Shown here piece after piece: positions 1-11,104 of a stretch of 64,000 bases of DNA. The DNA is from Hippopus hippopus (Eukaryota; Mollusca; Bivalvia; Cardiida; Cardiidae). Numbering within the stretch: the stretch's first letter is position 1; the number at the start of each line of letters is the position of its first letter. The notes beneath the pieces are model-generated. The model was not told the DNA's origin. It did not search any database and saw nothing but the letters and a program-made list of their open reading frames with translations. Where the stretch lies: contig OX328107.1 in NCBI GenBank assembly GCA_946811185.2, positions 24,697,587 to 24,761,586 on the forward strand, in the 5' to 3' direction. The position numbers were made by a program, and so were the translations under genes.

Positions 1-930
1 TGATGCCTTGCATGAGAACATTAGGTAGGACGTGTATCTTATGACCAATGTCTACTGCATGAAGCATTTGTCAGAACGAGCAAAAGCTTCAACCCATTAC
101 CTTATGGACTAAATTGTGTGGCAAAACGAGTTATAGCTTTTGGCCAATGTCCTAAGAAGGAAAAAATGTTCCGAAACAAACAATACCTTATGACCAATGC
201 TCTAATGCATTAAACGTGTGAGAAAACGAGCAATGGCTTGTGACCAACGTCTGATGCACGAAAACATGTGGAATAACGCGCCATGGCTTGTGACCAATGT
301 CTGATGCATAAAAACGTGATACAAACGATCAATAGCTGGTGGCCAATGTCTTATGCATAAAAACATGTGACAGAACGAGCAAAGGATTGTGATCGATGTC
401 ATATGCATGGAAATATGTAGCAGAACAAACAATAGCTTTTGAACAATACGTAATTGCAGGAAAACATGTTGCAAAACGAGCAACAGCTTTTGGCCAATGT
501 CTCATACAAGAAAACATGTTGCAAAAAGGCCAAAAGCTCATGACCACTTTTTTATGCACGAAGACATGTTGTAGAACGAGCAATAGCTTGTGACTAATGC
601 CTTGCATGAAAACATCGGACAGGAGGAGTAATAGCTTTTGATCAATGTCTAATGCGTGAAGCATGTGGCAGAACGAGCAAACGCTTCTTGCCTGTGTCTT
701 ATGTATACACGAAAATATGTGGCAGAACCAGCAATAACTTTTGACCGATGTCTTATGTAGGAAAAATGTGGCAAAACGAGCAATAGATTATGACTAATGC
801 CTTAACCATGAAAACATGTGGCAAAACGAGCAATGGCTTGTGATCAATGTCTAATGTATGAAAACATGTTAGAAAATTTGCAATAGCTTGTGACCGACGT
901 CTAATGGGTGGGAACGTATGGCAAAAAGCA
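1..930 (+). repeat. 50-bp minisatellite, open at left edge
   Basis: About 18 diverged tandem units of roughly 50 bp, each with a 'gcaaaacgagcaatagcttg' block, then 'tgaccaatgtct', then 'atgcatgaaaacatgtg'. Three consecutive units begin at 181, 231 and 281, which gives the period. Units vary by substitutions and small indels and the last one (near 870-920) is degenerate. No transposon ends flank the array inside the window; its right edge abuts a family A fragment. Short open frames across it are by-products of a period that is not a multiple of three. Confidence 0.85.
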
Positions 931-1026
931 AAAGGTTTCGATCCAGATAAGCCTACGCGGCTTACGCATGCTTACCTGAATCGATACTGTTTGCAGATGC
1001 ATCAAACCGCCTTTTCACAGAGCACG
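921..1026 (-). mobile_element. Family A fragment (hairpin half)
   Basis: The decayed hairpin and the right terminus of family A (described at 31586) are recognisable, ending 'cagagcacg'. The other half is absent, so the copy is truncated where it meets the minisatellite. Confidence 0.7.
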
Positions 1027-1146
1027 TGTTTTAATTAATTATTGATAATAAACGCTCCATCACCGTGTTAGTTCACATAAAGTTATTCTGGGCATGCTTT
1101 ATTTCGTGCCTATTCTTGGATATAAATAAAAAAAGGGCTATTGCTT

Positions 1147-1833
1147 TTAAAGATGCCCATTTACTCATTTTAAGCCAAATATAACCAATTTTGTCGATAT
1201 ATTAGCAGACTATAGTCATTCTTGTGGCTTCATGACAAATATTACACCTGGCGGTTGCGAGATTGCATAGATTACGACGGATAGAAAATGTAATTTTGGA
1301 CTTTGCTCCTATCCACTGTTCAGCCGAGGATACCGTGACTTTGTACGACCTTCGCCTTGCATATCCATGTAGCTGGCAAGAAGTGGAGTCGAGATACACT
1401 ACGCAAGTCTACTGTCGCAACAATCTATGTCACCTTAGATGGGGGATATGTAAATGACTCTAGTGATACACCGCCCCATTGTTCACCCTGGAGAGACCTG
1501 ACGTTCTTGCTCCAGATCAATGTTACTGCTCCTGCCAATTGAACGTACCCGCTCCAGGTAAAAACATGGCCACGCCCATGAGATTTTGCAAGGTATGCAC
1601 AAAAACGTAATTTTTTGACATGTTAATAAATAGATATGCAGTTGAAGGTTGTCGCACGGAATGTCTGCGATGTCAGTGCACTTAATCTGTAGTTCTTTTG
1701 GTGGTTAATCGTTTGTTGAAGACGTTTAATCCGACAAACTTTCGTCGGCGACTACGATTTCTGGAAAATCAATACTCGGAGTCTCCAAAAACCTTTGTAA
1801 AACATATATACTCGGTATTCTGAAGTGTCTACC
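1147..1833 (+). repeat. Left inverted arm of the 2.9-kb element
   Basis: Inverse of 3578-4086 with scattered substitutions and one extra block of about 150 bp around 1210-1440. Short open frames at 1202-1542 are artefacts of this arm. Confidence 0.75.
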
Positions 1834-3577
1834 GTGTCAGATGACCTAGATAATGATTATTCCTCACAACTACAAACCGAAAAAAATTACATTGCAATTA
1901 TAAAGCGATATTTTGCCATTTTTGCATTACAACGTAACATGCTTCTGAATTCAATACGACGATCCAGCTGCTGAGTTGAAACACGGTAAGCGTAAGTCTT
2001 CGTTTTACAGTTAACAATTTTGACATTTTGGTCAAGATTCTATATTAATTATCGTTGTCACAGTAATAGGTTCGTCATCGTTGATAATAGCAATAATTGT
2101 CATTATGAACGACCAACTATACATGTATATTCCAAATCAGCTGAACATCTATAGACATCGGTTTATGTATTAGTTTGAGGCTAAATAGTAAATTCTACAG
2201 GAATATAATATATCCCAAAAGAACAAGTGCAGTGTTCAACACTGTGGCATAGCCACATCTCTTAAGATTACATTGCCATCCTTAATTGGTTTTGTGGTTA
2301 GTGATCATACTTTACACAGCCTACTGTAAAACCTGTATGTTTTAACCCTTTCCAAATATTTCCTAATTTAAATAAACTGATGTAGATTACTAAGCAAAAC
2401 ATTGGGCATTTTTTCCTTTTCTCACATTGTATTCTATCCAATGAGATAAGTATCTTTCAGTTTAGTTACATTTTCAACTGTTTTCTGCAACTAGATTTTT
2501 CTTATTTGAGTACAAAATATTTTTGGTCGCCTTTTTGGCTTATTAAGCCAAAGATTTGTCTTCTTCCTTTTCCCCATCGTTTTCACATTTTATCTGAAAA
2601 TAAAACATACATGATTTGTAAGTGAGCGTTTTAAATGTACGAGTATTAAGCCTTTAGGTGCCAAAAAAAAGTCGTCTGCGACATGATTTCTTTCAGTATG
2701 AAAATATGAAAATACCTTTAAAATACCTGCCGGAGATAATCATGTTCCTTTTTTACCCCTTATCTATACATGTAGTAACACTACACGCAAATAGTAAAAT
2801 CTCATGATAAGGCACCGCCAGCTTCGGTAGCGGCTGATCTGGGACTGCATTATTTGCCTATGTCGTTTTCTGGTGCCAAAAGATTTAAGAATTTATCGGA
2901 TCTGTTTTCGTGCAAAAAATCACAAACTATGCATCTATATAGTGTATTTCACAAAAAACGGCTTGTTAATTTGAAACAAATTCGTCATTCGACATTCGTA
3001 AGCTACTTTAAGGTCTAATTAGGCTCTACTGTTTTGCAAAGGTATGAAAAGATGTATACATATTTAAATCATAGTATTAGACATAACTAGATGCTTTTAG
3101 GTGTGCAGCTAACAAGGCATGTGGTTGGTTGTTCGTTGATGATCATTATTATTCATTTACATTAACGAAGAGGAGTCTTGTGATGACGATATCGAAGATG
3201 ATAGTTATAAATAATAGTTATGGATCTTGAACATGATAGTTATGATAGTTATGGACCTTGTGCATGATTCTGTCTGTCATCAAGCTCTTCATGTATATAA
3301 TGATATTTCATTTCAAAAGCATCAAAAATCAGGACAAGAAACCTGATTGACAGAACGACCGAAAGACGGACAGACAGACCGTTATACATATTGACCAAAA
3401 AGACAAATTGTTTGATTAAACTCGTAGACAATCGCTTATAATATCGTACTCTGTTTCAACTCAGGAGCGTGGAGCGTTGCCTATAAAAAATGACAGAAAG
3501 TTGCTCGATAATGAACATCGTATATTTTTTGTTTAGAACTGTGGTGAATAAAGCATATATGAATCACTTGGCAGAGC

Positions 3578-4086
3578 ACAAACTTCAGAACATCGTGTTT
3601 GTATGTTTAACAAAGCTTTTGCTGACTTCCGCGTGTTGATTTTCAAGAAATCATAGTCGCTGACGGAAGTTTGTCGGATTAAACGTCTTCAACAAACAAC
3701 CAACCACCAAAAGAACAATACAGAAATACGCACTGACATCCCAGACATTCCGTGCGACAACCGTCTACTGCATATCTATTCATCTGATTGTCAAAGAAGT
3801 ATATTTTGGTGCTTACCTAACAAAATTCTAGGGCGCAGCCATGTTTTTACCTGGAGCGGGTACGTTCAATTGACAGGAGCAGGAACGTTGATCTGGAGCA
3901 AGAACGTAAGGTCTCTCCAGGGTGTTGTTTACAATTTTGACCTGACGTAATTTTCTCCCGACCAAGATTCATTTCAAATAACAAATCTGAAACTTCTTTT
4001 CATTCTTTGGGTCCGTAGATATTTCTAATTTATTGATTTAAGCACATTTCTACATTTGGCTGAAATGAGTAAATGGGTATCTTTAA
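3578..4086 (-). repeat. Right inverted arm of the 2.9-kb element
   Basis: Inverse partner of the left arm. It is the more compact arm and probably closer to the ancestral length. Confidence 0.75.
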
Positions 4087-4135
4087 CTGATAAAGATTGA
4101 CCGAGACTTCATCATGCTAACCTCAAGTTAAATTG

Positions 4136-4345
4136 TGAACCCTTTACCACAAAATGCCGACTTTTAACGACCCAGAGAAAGAAAGTATTTGAAAACATTT
4201 TGGTAACCAGCATTTTCTCCTTTTCCCACGATGTTTTCTATCCTTTCCAAAACATATTTAAATTTTTGAGTCACATTTTATTTGTCGTCTGCAAATGCTT
4301 TTGATTTGGACTAGTCTTAGATTTTGTCGTCTGGTAAAGAGTTAA
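4136..4345 (+). mobile_element. Family C MITE, hairpin arm deleted
   Basis: It starts 'TGAACCCTTTACC' (TTAA mutated) and ends 'GGTAAAGAGTTAA'. The left hairpin arm is lost, so only 'ggtaaccagc' and the right arm remain. Confidence 0.8.
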
Positions 4346-4398
4346 ACCGGTGCATCCTTTTGGACCACACTTTTAGCTTCAAGTGGATTTTATACAAT

Positions 4399-4661
4399 TG
4401 GCTTGCAACACGCGAAAAGGGGCATTCGGACATTTGCGTAAAGTTTAGTCTCGGATCAGCCTGCGCAGTCCGCGCAGGCTAATCCGAGACGGCACTTTAC
4501 GACTTCATTAGATTTTGTGCTACAGTAGACTTGCGCAAAACAGAAAATTACATAAAAACGGAAAGTGTTGTTTCGGATTAGCCTGCGCGGACTGTGCAAG
4601 CTAATCAGAGACGACACTTTACGCAAATGTCCGAATGCCCCTTTTCGTGTGTTTCAGGCCA
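4399..4661. mobile_element. Family B MITE, reference copy
   Basis: Element of about 263 bp. Terminal inverted repeats read TGGCTTGCAACACGCGAAAA...and inversely...TTTTCGTGTGTTTCAGGCCA. Just inside each end lies its own small palindrome built on GCCTGCGCAGTCCGCGCAGGC, so a full copy holds two hairpins separated by a unique AT-rich spacer that contains 'tacagtagacttgcg'. No coding capacity. Six copies in the window (4399, 16397, 25872, 37877, 44198, 61624). The flanking dinucleotide looks TA-rich, but the superfamily is not established. Confidence 0.85.
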
Positions 4662-5737
4662 TATCATTCAGGTTTAACTAAGTATCGAACGGTTAAGACC
4701 GACATGCCGGCTAATCTTGATTTAAATTTAAAACCAAATCTAAATTGGCAATGGTAGCTGAGCTACGATGAGCGAGATATGTTTTAAACGTTAAACAATT
4801 AGAAATGTTTACACTTGTAAATCGGTTTTTTTTTTTATCTCTCTCATGGGTATACAAATGCATACTCCGGAATGCCTGGGCGTACTTTAAAGTCTGGGTA
4901 ATGAAAAAGAGGATGAGAAAGAAAAGAAGAGAAAAAAAAGGGGGAGAATAATCTGCAAAAAATATGAGTATATAAATACATTTTTAGAGATGCGTTTTCT
5001 ACTTGTAAAAAAAAAAACCAAAATCGTTTTTTGGAAAAAAAATCCCGGGCTCCATCTTAAGAGGGCGTACTCGTACATGTACATAAAAATTAACTCCAGG
5101 AACGCCACTGTTTTTATAAATTAATTTAAAATGTTAAAAGGATTAGGATGGCTCATTCGATGAAAATATTATAGCAATGGTCATGTACTATAAATGGCAT
5201 TCAGGCGTCTCAAATATTCTTACAGTAAAGGTTCTAAAAGTAGAAAGAAGCTTTTTTCGGAAGAAATTAACCCAAATATTTCAACATTTTTAGTGCATTC
5301 AAGTGTAAGTTAAGTCGTTTGCTTGGTATTATAGCTAAACTAGACAAACGCGAAGGCGATAGTTTTGCCATAAATGTCGAAATGAAAATCACAAAATTTT
5401 TAACTCGTTTTCACAAGTTTTATGTGACTGGGATACAGAAGTTTGCTGTTTCCAAGCTTAGAAGTAGGAGCATTAAACATACAATACTTGTGCTTGTACT
5501 GTAGAGAGATGGAGAGAAAGAATTCATACTTCGAAACAAGAAAGATCTTATTTAAAAAGATAGACGATGAAACAGGCACTGAAATATCACTATTGAAAGT
5601 CATTTAGTCGTTCTAATATTCTTTATTAAGCACTTAAATTGACAGTTTGAAGAGCGAAAAGCAAAAAAAAAAACGATTTACTTCGTATTTTTTTTTTCAT
5701 TTGTCAGAATCATGTGGATTCAGCCGCATCCTAGCGT
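4662..5737. other. No recognisable feature
   Basis: AT-rich sequence with homopolymer runs. No transposon end, tRNA-like box or coding frame with codon structure was seen. Confidence 0.5.
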
Positions 5738-5868
5738 TTAACTCTTTACTTGACGACGACATTTTGGACTACATTATGGGAAAAGGAGAAAATGCTCTTG
5801 ACCAGCATTTGCATCTTGTGAAAGGCTTTATATCTAAGGGGCTTTAAAACACTGGATTTTGTAAATGG
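5738..5868 (-). mobile_element. Family C MITE, short degenerate copy
   Basis: It starts TTAACTCTTTACTTGACGAC, followed by a 'gggaaaaggagaaaatgct' hairpin remnant. The right end is not recognisable. It lies about 360 bp before the minisatellite that shares this terminus. Confidence 0.6.
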
Positions 5869-6042
5869 TTTAGCAGCTACAGGTTTAAAGATCTAAGGGA
5901 AATAAATCGTAATGCAACAATTGTGCCACAATAGCTCTGTAATTATCTCGACTTTTTTTAAATGTCGCCTAATTTTTTATAAATTTTCTGAATAACATTT
6001 GCGTTTTACTTTCATAGTGTCACGATATTGTCTCGAAACGAA

Positions 6043-6115
6043 TCTCTCTCTCTCTCTCTTTTACTCTCTCCTCCCCCCCTTCCTCCCCCAAACCCTTCCT
6101 TCTTTTCTTCCTTCA
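6043..6115. repeat. (CT)n microsatellite and polypyrimidine tract
   Basis: About nine CT units followed by C- and T-only stretches up to roughly 6115. Confidence 0.9.
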
Positions 6116-6224
6116 TTATCTGTCTGAAACTAGATTAAGTAACAAAAGTTTTCTGTCCTATCAGATCTACGGCGTCCAAAATTTTACCGACGGATTATTT
6201 TCGATATACTGTCGATTGAAATCT

Positions 6225-8596
6225 TTACCAGACGACAAAATGTTAGACTCGTCTTTACCGGACGACAAAATGTTAGACTCCTCTTTACCGGACGACAAAT
6301 GTTAGACTCGTCTTTACCGGACGACAAAATGTTGGACTCGTCTTTACCAGACGACAAAGTGTTGGACTCGTCTTTACCAGACGACAAAATGTTAGACTCC
6401 TCTTTACCAGACTACAAAATGTTAGACTCCTCTTTACCGGACGACAAAATGTTAGACTCGTCTTTACCGGACGACAAAATGTTAGACTCTTCTTTACCGG
6501 ACGACAAAATGTTAGACTCGTCTTTACCGGACGACAAAGTGTTGGACTCGTCTTTACCAGACGACAAAGTGTTGGACTCGTCTTTACCAGACGACAAAAT
6601 GTTAGACTCCTCTTTACCAGACGACAAAATGTTAGACTCCTCTTTACCGGACGACAAAATGTTAGACTCCTCTTTACCGGACGACAAAATGTTAGACTCG
6701 TCTTTACCGGACGACAAAATGTTAGACTCGTCTTTACCAGACGACAAAGTGTTGGACTCGTCTTTACCAGACGACAAAATGTTAGACTCCTCTTTACCGG
6801 ACGACAAATGTTAGACTCCTCTTTACCGGACGACAAAATGTTAGACTCGTCTTTACCGGACGACAAAATGTCAGACTCGTCTTTAACGGACGACAAAATG
6901 TTAGACTCCTCTTTACCAGACGACAAAGTGTTGGACTCGTCTTTACCAGACGACAAAATGTTAGACTCCTCTTTACCGGACGACAAATGTTAGACTCCTC
7001 TTTACCGGACGACAAAATGTTAGACTCGTCTTTACCGGACGACAAAATGTTAGACTCGTCTTTACCGGACGACAAAATGTTATACTCCTCTTTACCAGAC
7101 GACAAAGTGTTGGACTCGTCTTTACCAGACGACAAAGTGTTGGACTCGTCTTTACCAGACGACAAAATGTTAGACTCCTCTTTACCGGACGACAAATGTT
7201 AGACTCGTCTTTACCGGACGACAAAATGTTAGACTCGTCTTTACCGGACGACAAAATGTTAGACTCGTCTTTACCGGACGACAAAATGTTAGACTCGTCT
7301 TTACCGGACGACAAATGTTAGACTCGTCTTTACCGGACGACAAAATGTTAGACTCCTCTTTACCGGACGACAAATGTTAGACTCGTCTTTACCGGACGAC
7401 AAAGTGTTGGACTCGTCTTTACCGGACGACAAAGTGTTGGACTCGTCTTTACCAGACGACAAAATGTTAGACTCCTCTTTACCAGACGACAAAATGTTAG
7501 ACTCGTCTTTACCGGACGACAAAATGTTAGACTCGTCTTTACCGGACGACAAAATGTTAGACTCTTCTTTACCGGACGACAAAATGTTAGACTCGTCTTT
7601 ACCGGACGACAAAATGTTAGACTCCTCTTTACCAGACGACAAATGTTAGACTCTTCTTTACCAGACGACAAAGTGTTGGATTCGTCTTTACCGGACGACA
7701 AAATGTTAGACTCCTCTTTACCGGACGACAAAATATTAGACTCGTCTTTACCGGACGACAAAATGTTAGACTCCTCTTTACCGGACGACAAAATGTTAGA
7801 CTCGTCTTTACCAGACGACAAATGTTAGACTCGTCTTTACCGGACGACAAAATGTTAGACTCTTCTTTACCAGACGACAAAGTGTTGGACTCGTCTTTAC
7901 CGGACGACAAAATGTTAGACTCTTCTTTACCGGACGACAAATGTTAGACTCTTCTTTACCAGACGACAAAGTGTTGGACTCGTCTTTACCAGACGACAAA
8001 TGTTAGACTCCTCTTTACCAGACGACAAAATGTTGGACTCCTCTTTACCGGACGACAAATGTTAGACTCTTCTTTACCAGACGACAAAATGTTAGACTCG
8101 TCTTTACCGGACGACAAATGTTATACTCTTCTTTACCAGACGACAAAGTGTTGGACTCGTCTTTACCGGACGACAAAATGTTAGACTCGTCTTTACCGGA
8201 CGACAAAATGTTAGACTCTTCTTTACCGGACGACAAAATGTTAGACTCGCCTTTACCGGACGACAAAATGTTAGACTCCTCTTTACCGGACGACAAAATG
8301 TTAGACTCCTCTTTACCGGACGACAAAATGTTAGACTCGTCTTTACCGGACGACAAAATGTTAGACTCGTCTTTACCAGACGACAAATGTTAGACTCCTC
8401 TTTACCGGACGACAAAATGTTAGACTCCTCTTTACCGGACGACAAATGTTAGACTCGTCTTTACCGGACGACAAATGTTAGACTCTTCTTTACCAGACGA
8501 CCAAGTGTTGGACTCGTCTTTACCGGACGACAAAATGTTAGACTCTTTTTTACCAGACGACAAAGCGTTGGACTCGTCTTTACCAGACGACAAAAT
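6225..8596 (+). repeat. 30-bp minisatellite derived from a family C terminus
   Basis: About 80 head-to-tail units of 30 bp, 'gactcgtctttaccggacg' plus 'acaaaatgtta', with a recurrent 29-bp variant (one A fewer). The variable sites are CTC/CGT/CTT before 'ctttacc', A or G in 'acc(a/g)gac', and 'atgttag' or 'gtgttgg'. The unit is the first 30 or so bases of the family C end (CTCTTTACCAGACGACAAAA then TTTTAGAC). Between 29-bp units the plus strand reads as a 10-residue repeat (LDSSLPDDKM) and two minus frames are open too. This follows from period 30 and does not show coding. Both array edges fade into unique sequence (6225 and 8596). Confidence 0.95.
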
Positions 8597-8793
8597 GACT
8601 CGTCCTTATCAAAATCAATATGCAGGAGACAAAATAACTAGCTAAAAATGCCGAATGTGACTTAGTAAAATTAGATAACATGGTGTTAACATGTTAAAGT
8701 GCTTTATTTTCCATGAAGTTTTCTAAAGCCTGTCTTCTTTCGAGTAGTTAAGTCACGGGACTGTTTGGTAAAGGGTCAGTTTAAAAAAAATGT
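8597..8793. other. No recognisable feature
   Basis: Unique AT-rich spacer. A 'tttggtaaagggtcagttt' piece near 8765 resembles a C terminus but no further part of the element follows. Confidence 0.4.
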
Positions 8794-9056
8794 TGAGCCA
8801 TGCTCTTGCAAAAGGGGGCTTAATACATCTCCGTGATGTATTATACCAAGCAAGTTATCAAATAACTATGGATCCATAAAATCCATTTTGGATAACAGCC
8901 GAGTGAATCTTAAGGTAGACTGGTTCTTTGACATACAGAAAATTTACCAAAAGCAAAAAGTTTCGATTCAGATTAGCCTGCGCGGACTGCGCAGGCTAAC
9001 CTGGGTCGATATTTTTTGCAGATGCATTAAGCCCCCTTTTCACAGAGCACGGCCTA
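8794..9056 (-). mobile_element. Family A MITE, full length
   Basis: Both ends are present (tgagccatgctctt...cagagcacggccta). The hairpin around GCCTGCGCGGACTGCGCAGGC lies on the right, so the copy is inverted relative to the reference. Confidence 0.85.
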
Positions 9057-9427
9057 AATCAATGAAGAAATTATTCCGAACCTTTATAGCACCAGGGCAG
9101 AATGGAATGGTCTGGTGTATGGAAAAGGACGTTTGACTGGAACCATTTATCTTTCATATAATAAGATTACATGAATTGCCAGAAAACTAAACATTTCTTT
9201 TCCATTTGACAGTGAATCATGGGTTATTCTAAGAGTGATAGACGGTGTTTAGCGTGAGAAATCCTTCTTCAGCAAAATAGTCCTTGAAAATGATGTTAAA
9301 CATGTTAAGGCCTCTTTAAGTAATCTAATAAACACTTTGGGGTGGACAGTTTCATGTTGTTAGTCGATTTTTATATTTACATGACACACACACGGCCGAG
9401 CGCGATTCAACACGCTTTTCTTTGACA

Positions 9428-9500
9428 AGGTAGTTTAAGATCAGACTGCACAATTCTGTTCTGTGCAGTCTGATCTTGAATCTACAACGTCCGATTAGGT
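9428..9500. mobile_element. Family D hairpin remnant
   Basis: The palindrome 'agatcagactgcacaattc'/'tgtgcagtctgatct' with 'cgtccgatta' survives. The termini are not recognisable. Confidence 0.6.
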
Positions 9501-9643
9501 GGGATTTTTCCTACGACAAGAACTATAGAATCGGAATATTTGGGCTTTCACCATTTGCTTGAAATTTTTATTGGATTCATTCATACCCCTTCAGTTGCTA
9601 ATTACAAGTAATTGCTAGATTTCCTACATCTCCCTCAAATATG

Positions 9644-9864
9644 TGAGCCACGCCCTTTGAAAAGGGGGTTTAATGCATCTGGAAAAAGTTTCGACCAAGG
9701 TCAGCCAGCACATTATGCTTTTGGTAAATTTTCTGCATGTCCAAGGACCATTCTTCCTCATTTTTCAGCCGGTTGTTAGAGAAAATGGATATCACGGATC
9801 CATACGTATGTGATGACTTGTTTGGTGTATTGCATTAAACTCCCTTTTGCCAAGGCGTGGCTCA
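9644..9864 (+). mobile_element. Family A MITE, hairpin arm lost
   Basis: Good termini (tgagccacgcc...aaggcgtggctca). The right arm of the internal palindrome is deleted. Confidence 0.8.
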
Positions 9865-9998
9865 TTTATTTTTCCTTGATTTACTTGTTCTGTTTAGCGA
9901 CGTATTCGGGTACAAAGAAAGGTCATGCACTGCTCGGTGGTGACGGAGAAGGATTTGCAATCTCGAAATCTATGAGCTCGGCCGGGATCGATCCTCAC

Positions 9999-10226
9999 TT
10001 AACCCTTTACTACACGACAAATTTTAGACCTGTCTGAACTGAAAGCATTTGCATTATGACAGTTTCAATGTGGATCATATGAAATAATTTTTCTTTGATA
10101 GGGTAGAAAACATTGTGGGAAAAGGAGAAAATGCTGGTAACCAGCATTTCTCCTTTTCCCACAATGTTTTCGAAAGCCTTCTCTATCAGGGGTGTTAAAA
10201 GTCGACATTGTGTGGAAAAGGGTTAA
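9999..10226 (-). mobile_element. Family C MITE, full length, intact hairpin
   Basis: 228 bp with TTAA at both ends. The hairpin 'gtgggaaaaggagaaaatgc' mirrored by 'gcatttctccttttcccac' is almost perfect. The left end is the type that carries ACGACAAATTTTAGAC. Confidence 0.9.
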
Positions 10227-10317
10227 GAAGCTTTTTGTCCTTCGTGGGAGTGGTTTTTCAAGACAACTCTAAAACCAAACCTAGTACCAGGACACACGGG
10301 GATTAGTCACCTATCTA

Positions 10318-10375
10318 CTTGATACAATTATGATAATGTTGAAAACGGCGTAAAACTCCATTGAATTAATCAATT
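10318..10375 (+). mobile_element. SINE tail fragment
   Basis: 'ataatgttgaaaacggcgta' is the conserved 3' part of the SINE described at 39819. It is followed by an 'attaatcaattatt' tail. Confidence 0.6.
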
Positions 10376-10558
10376 ATTAGATTATAAGGGACGGTTATAA
10401 ACTAAAATACATCATCTTGCAAAGCAATTAGGTCCAATTCTCAGAATATATACTTCTTGCGAAGGGTTTAATAAAAAATAAATCATCTACCACCGTCTTT
10501 CTCTTACAAATACTGTTTCTCCCTAGACCCACAAAGTACTGATAGTACCAAAAATGAA

Positions 10559-10585
10559 TCTCTCTCTCTCTCTCTCTCTCCCCCC
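10559..10585 (+). repeat. (TC)n microsatellite
   Basis: Eleven TC units followed by a short C run. Confidence 0.95.
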
Positions 10586-11104
10586 ACGGTTCCCCGAACA
10601 AAAACAAAGACTAAATGTAAAGCTTTTTAAAATGCCAAAAGTCAATTATTCAAGTTTAGTTTACTAAGCACAGAGAGTATATTTATTATGATTTATTTTA
10701 AAAAAGAATGCCTTGTGTTCATGAAATGACAATTCTATACATTTAATACGAGCGACAACAACCCAGTGTGTACTAAAACCCTTACTTACCATAACGTGAC
10801 CATGAACATGATAATGCGGAGAGTAAATAGTTACCTGCGAATCTCAATCTACATTGTTCGCATCTCGATTGACTGTTGATCTCTATAATAAGTCAGCCAG
10901 TTCTAGAAAATATCATTTTTGATGATTAACGATATAAATTCAGCCTATCGGCATTTCCCTGCGCTGGTCAGGCTGGTCTACCACTATAACTAGCCCAGAA
11001 TAACTATGAATCAGAGAAAACATGGTATGATCCACAGCAGGGGAGTTAGCATGACGTACTAGAATTATCTAAATAGAAATTGGCTACATTGCCACCTGTG
11101 GACC
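10586..11104. other. No recognisable feature
   Basis: Unique AT-rich sequence leading into the Tc1-type pseudogene. No element ends were found. Confidence 0.4.

Larger units (their letters stand above)
1147..4086. mobile_element. 2.9-kb TTAA-bounded element with long inverted ends
   Basis: The ends read TTAA-AGATGCCCATTTACTC on the left and the inverse, GAGTAAATGGGTATCT-TTAA, on the right (one mismatch). The inverted similarity continues inward. 1483-1833 matches the inverse of about 3578-3925, including a landmark 'ggtacgttcaattgacagg' region and a segment around the block 'gacgtttaatccgacaaac'. The left arm carries about 150 bp more than the right between the terminus and position 1483. 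The interior (1834-3577) has no convincing coding sequence, so this is a non-autonomous or gutted element. TTAA target plus TTAAAGR-type ends are typical of the Kolobok/T2 group (established knowledge); assignment is inference. Confidence 0.75.

Noticed and set aside
1147..4086. Maverick/Polinton or LTR retrotransposon
   Set aside because: The terminal repeats are inverted, not direct, the element is only 2.9 kb, and no polymerase, integrase or capsid-like frames are visible.
6299..8393. Long open frames encoding LDSSLPDDKM or SSGKEESNIL repeats
   Set aside because: A 30-bp period automatically keeps frames open. Several frames on both strands are open at once, 29-bp units break each of them, and there is no start context, signal or flanking exon. 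The unit comes from a MITE end.
6225..8596. CRISPR array
   Set aside because: Units are contiguous without unique spacers, and the genome is eukaryotic.
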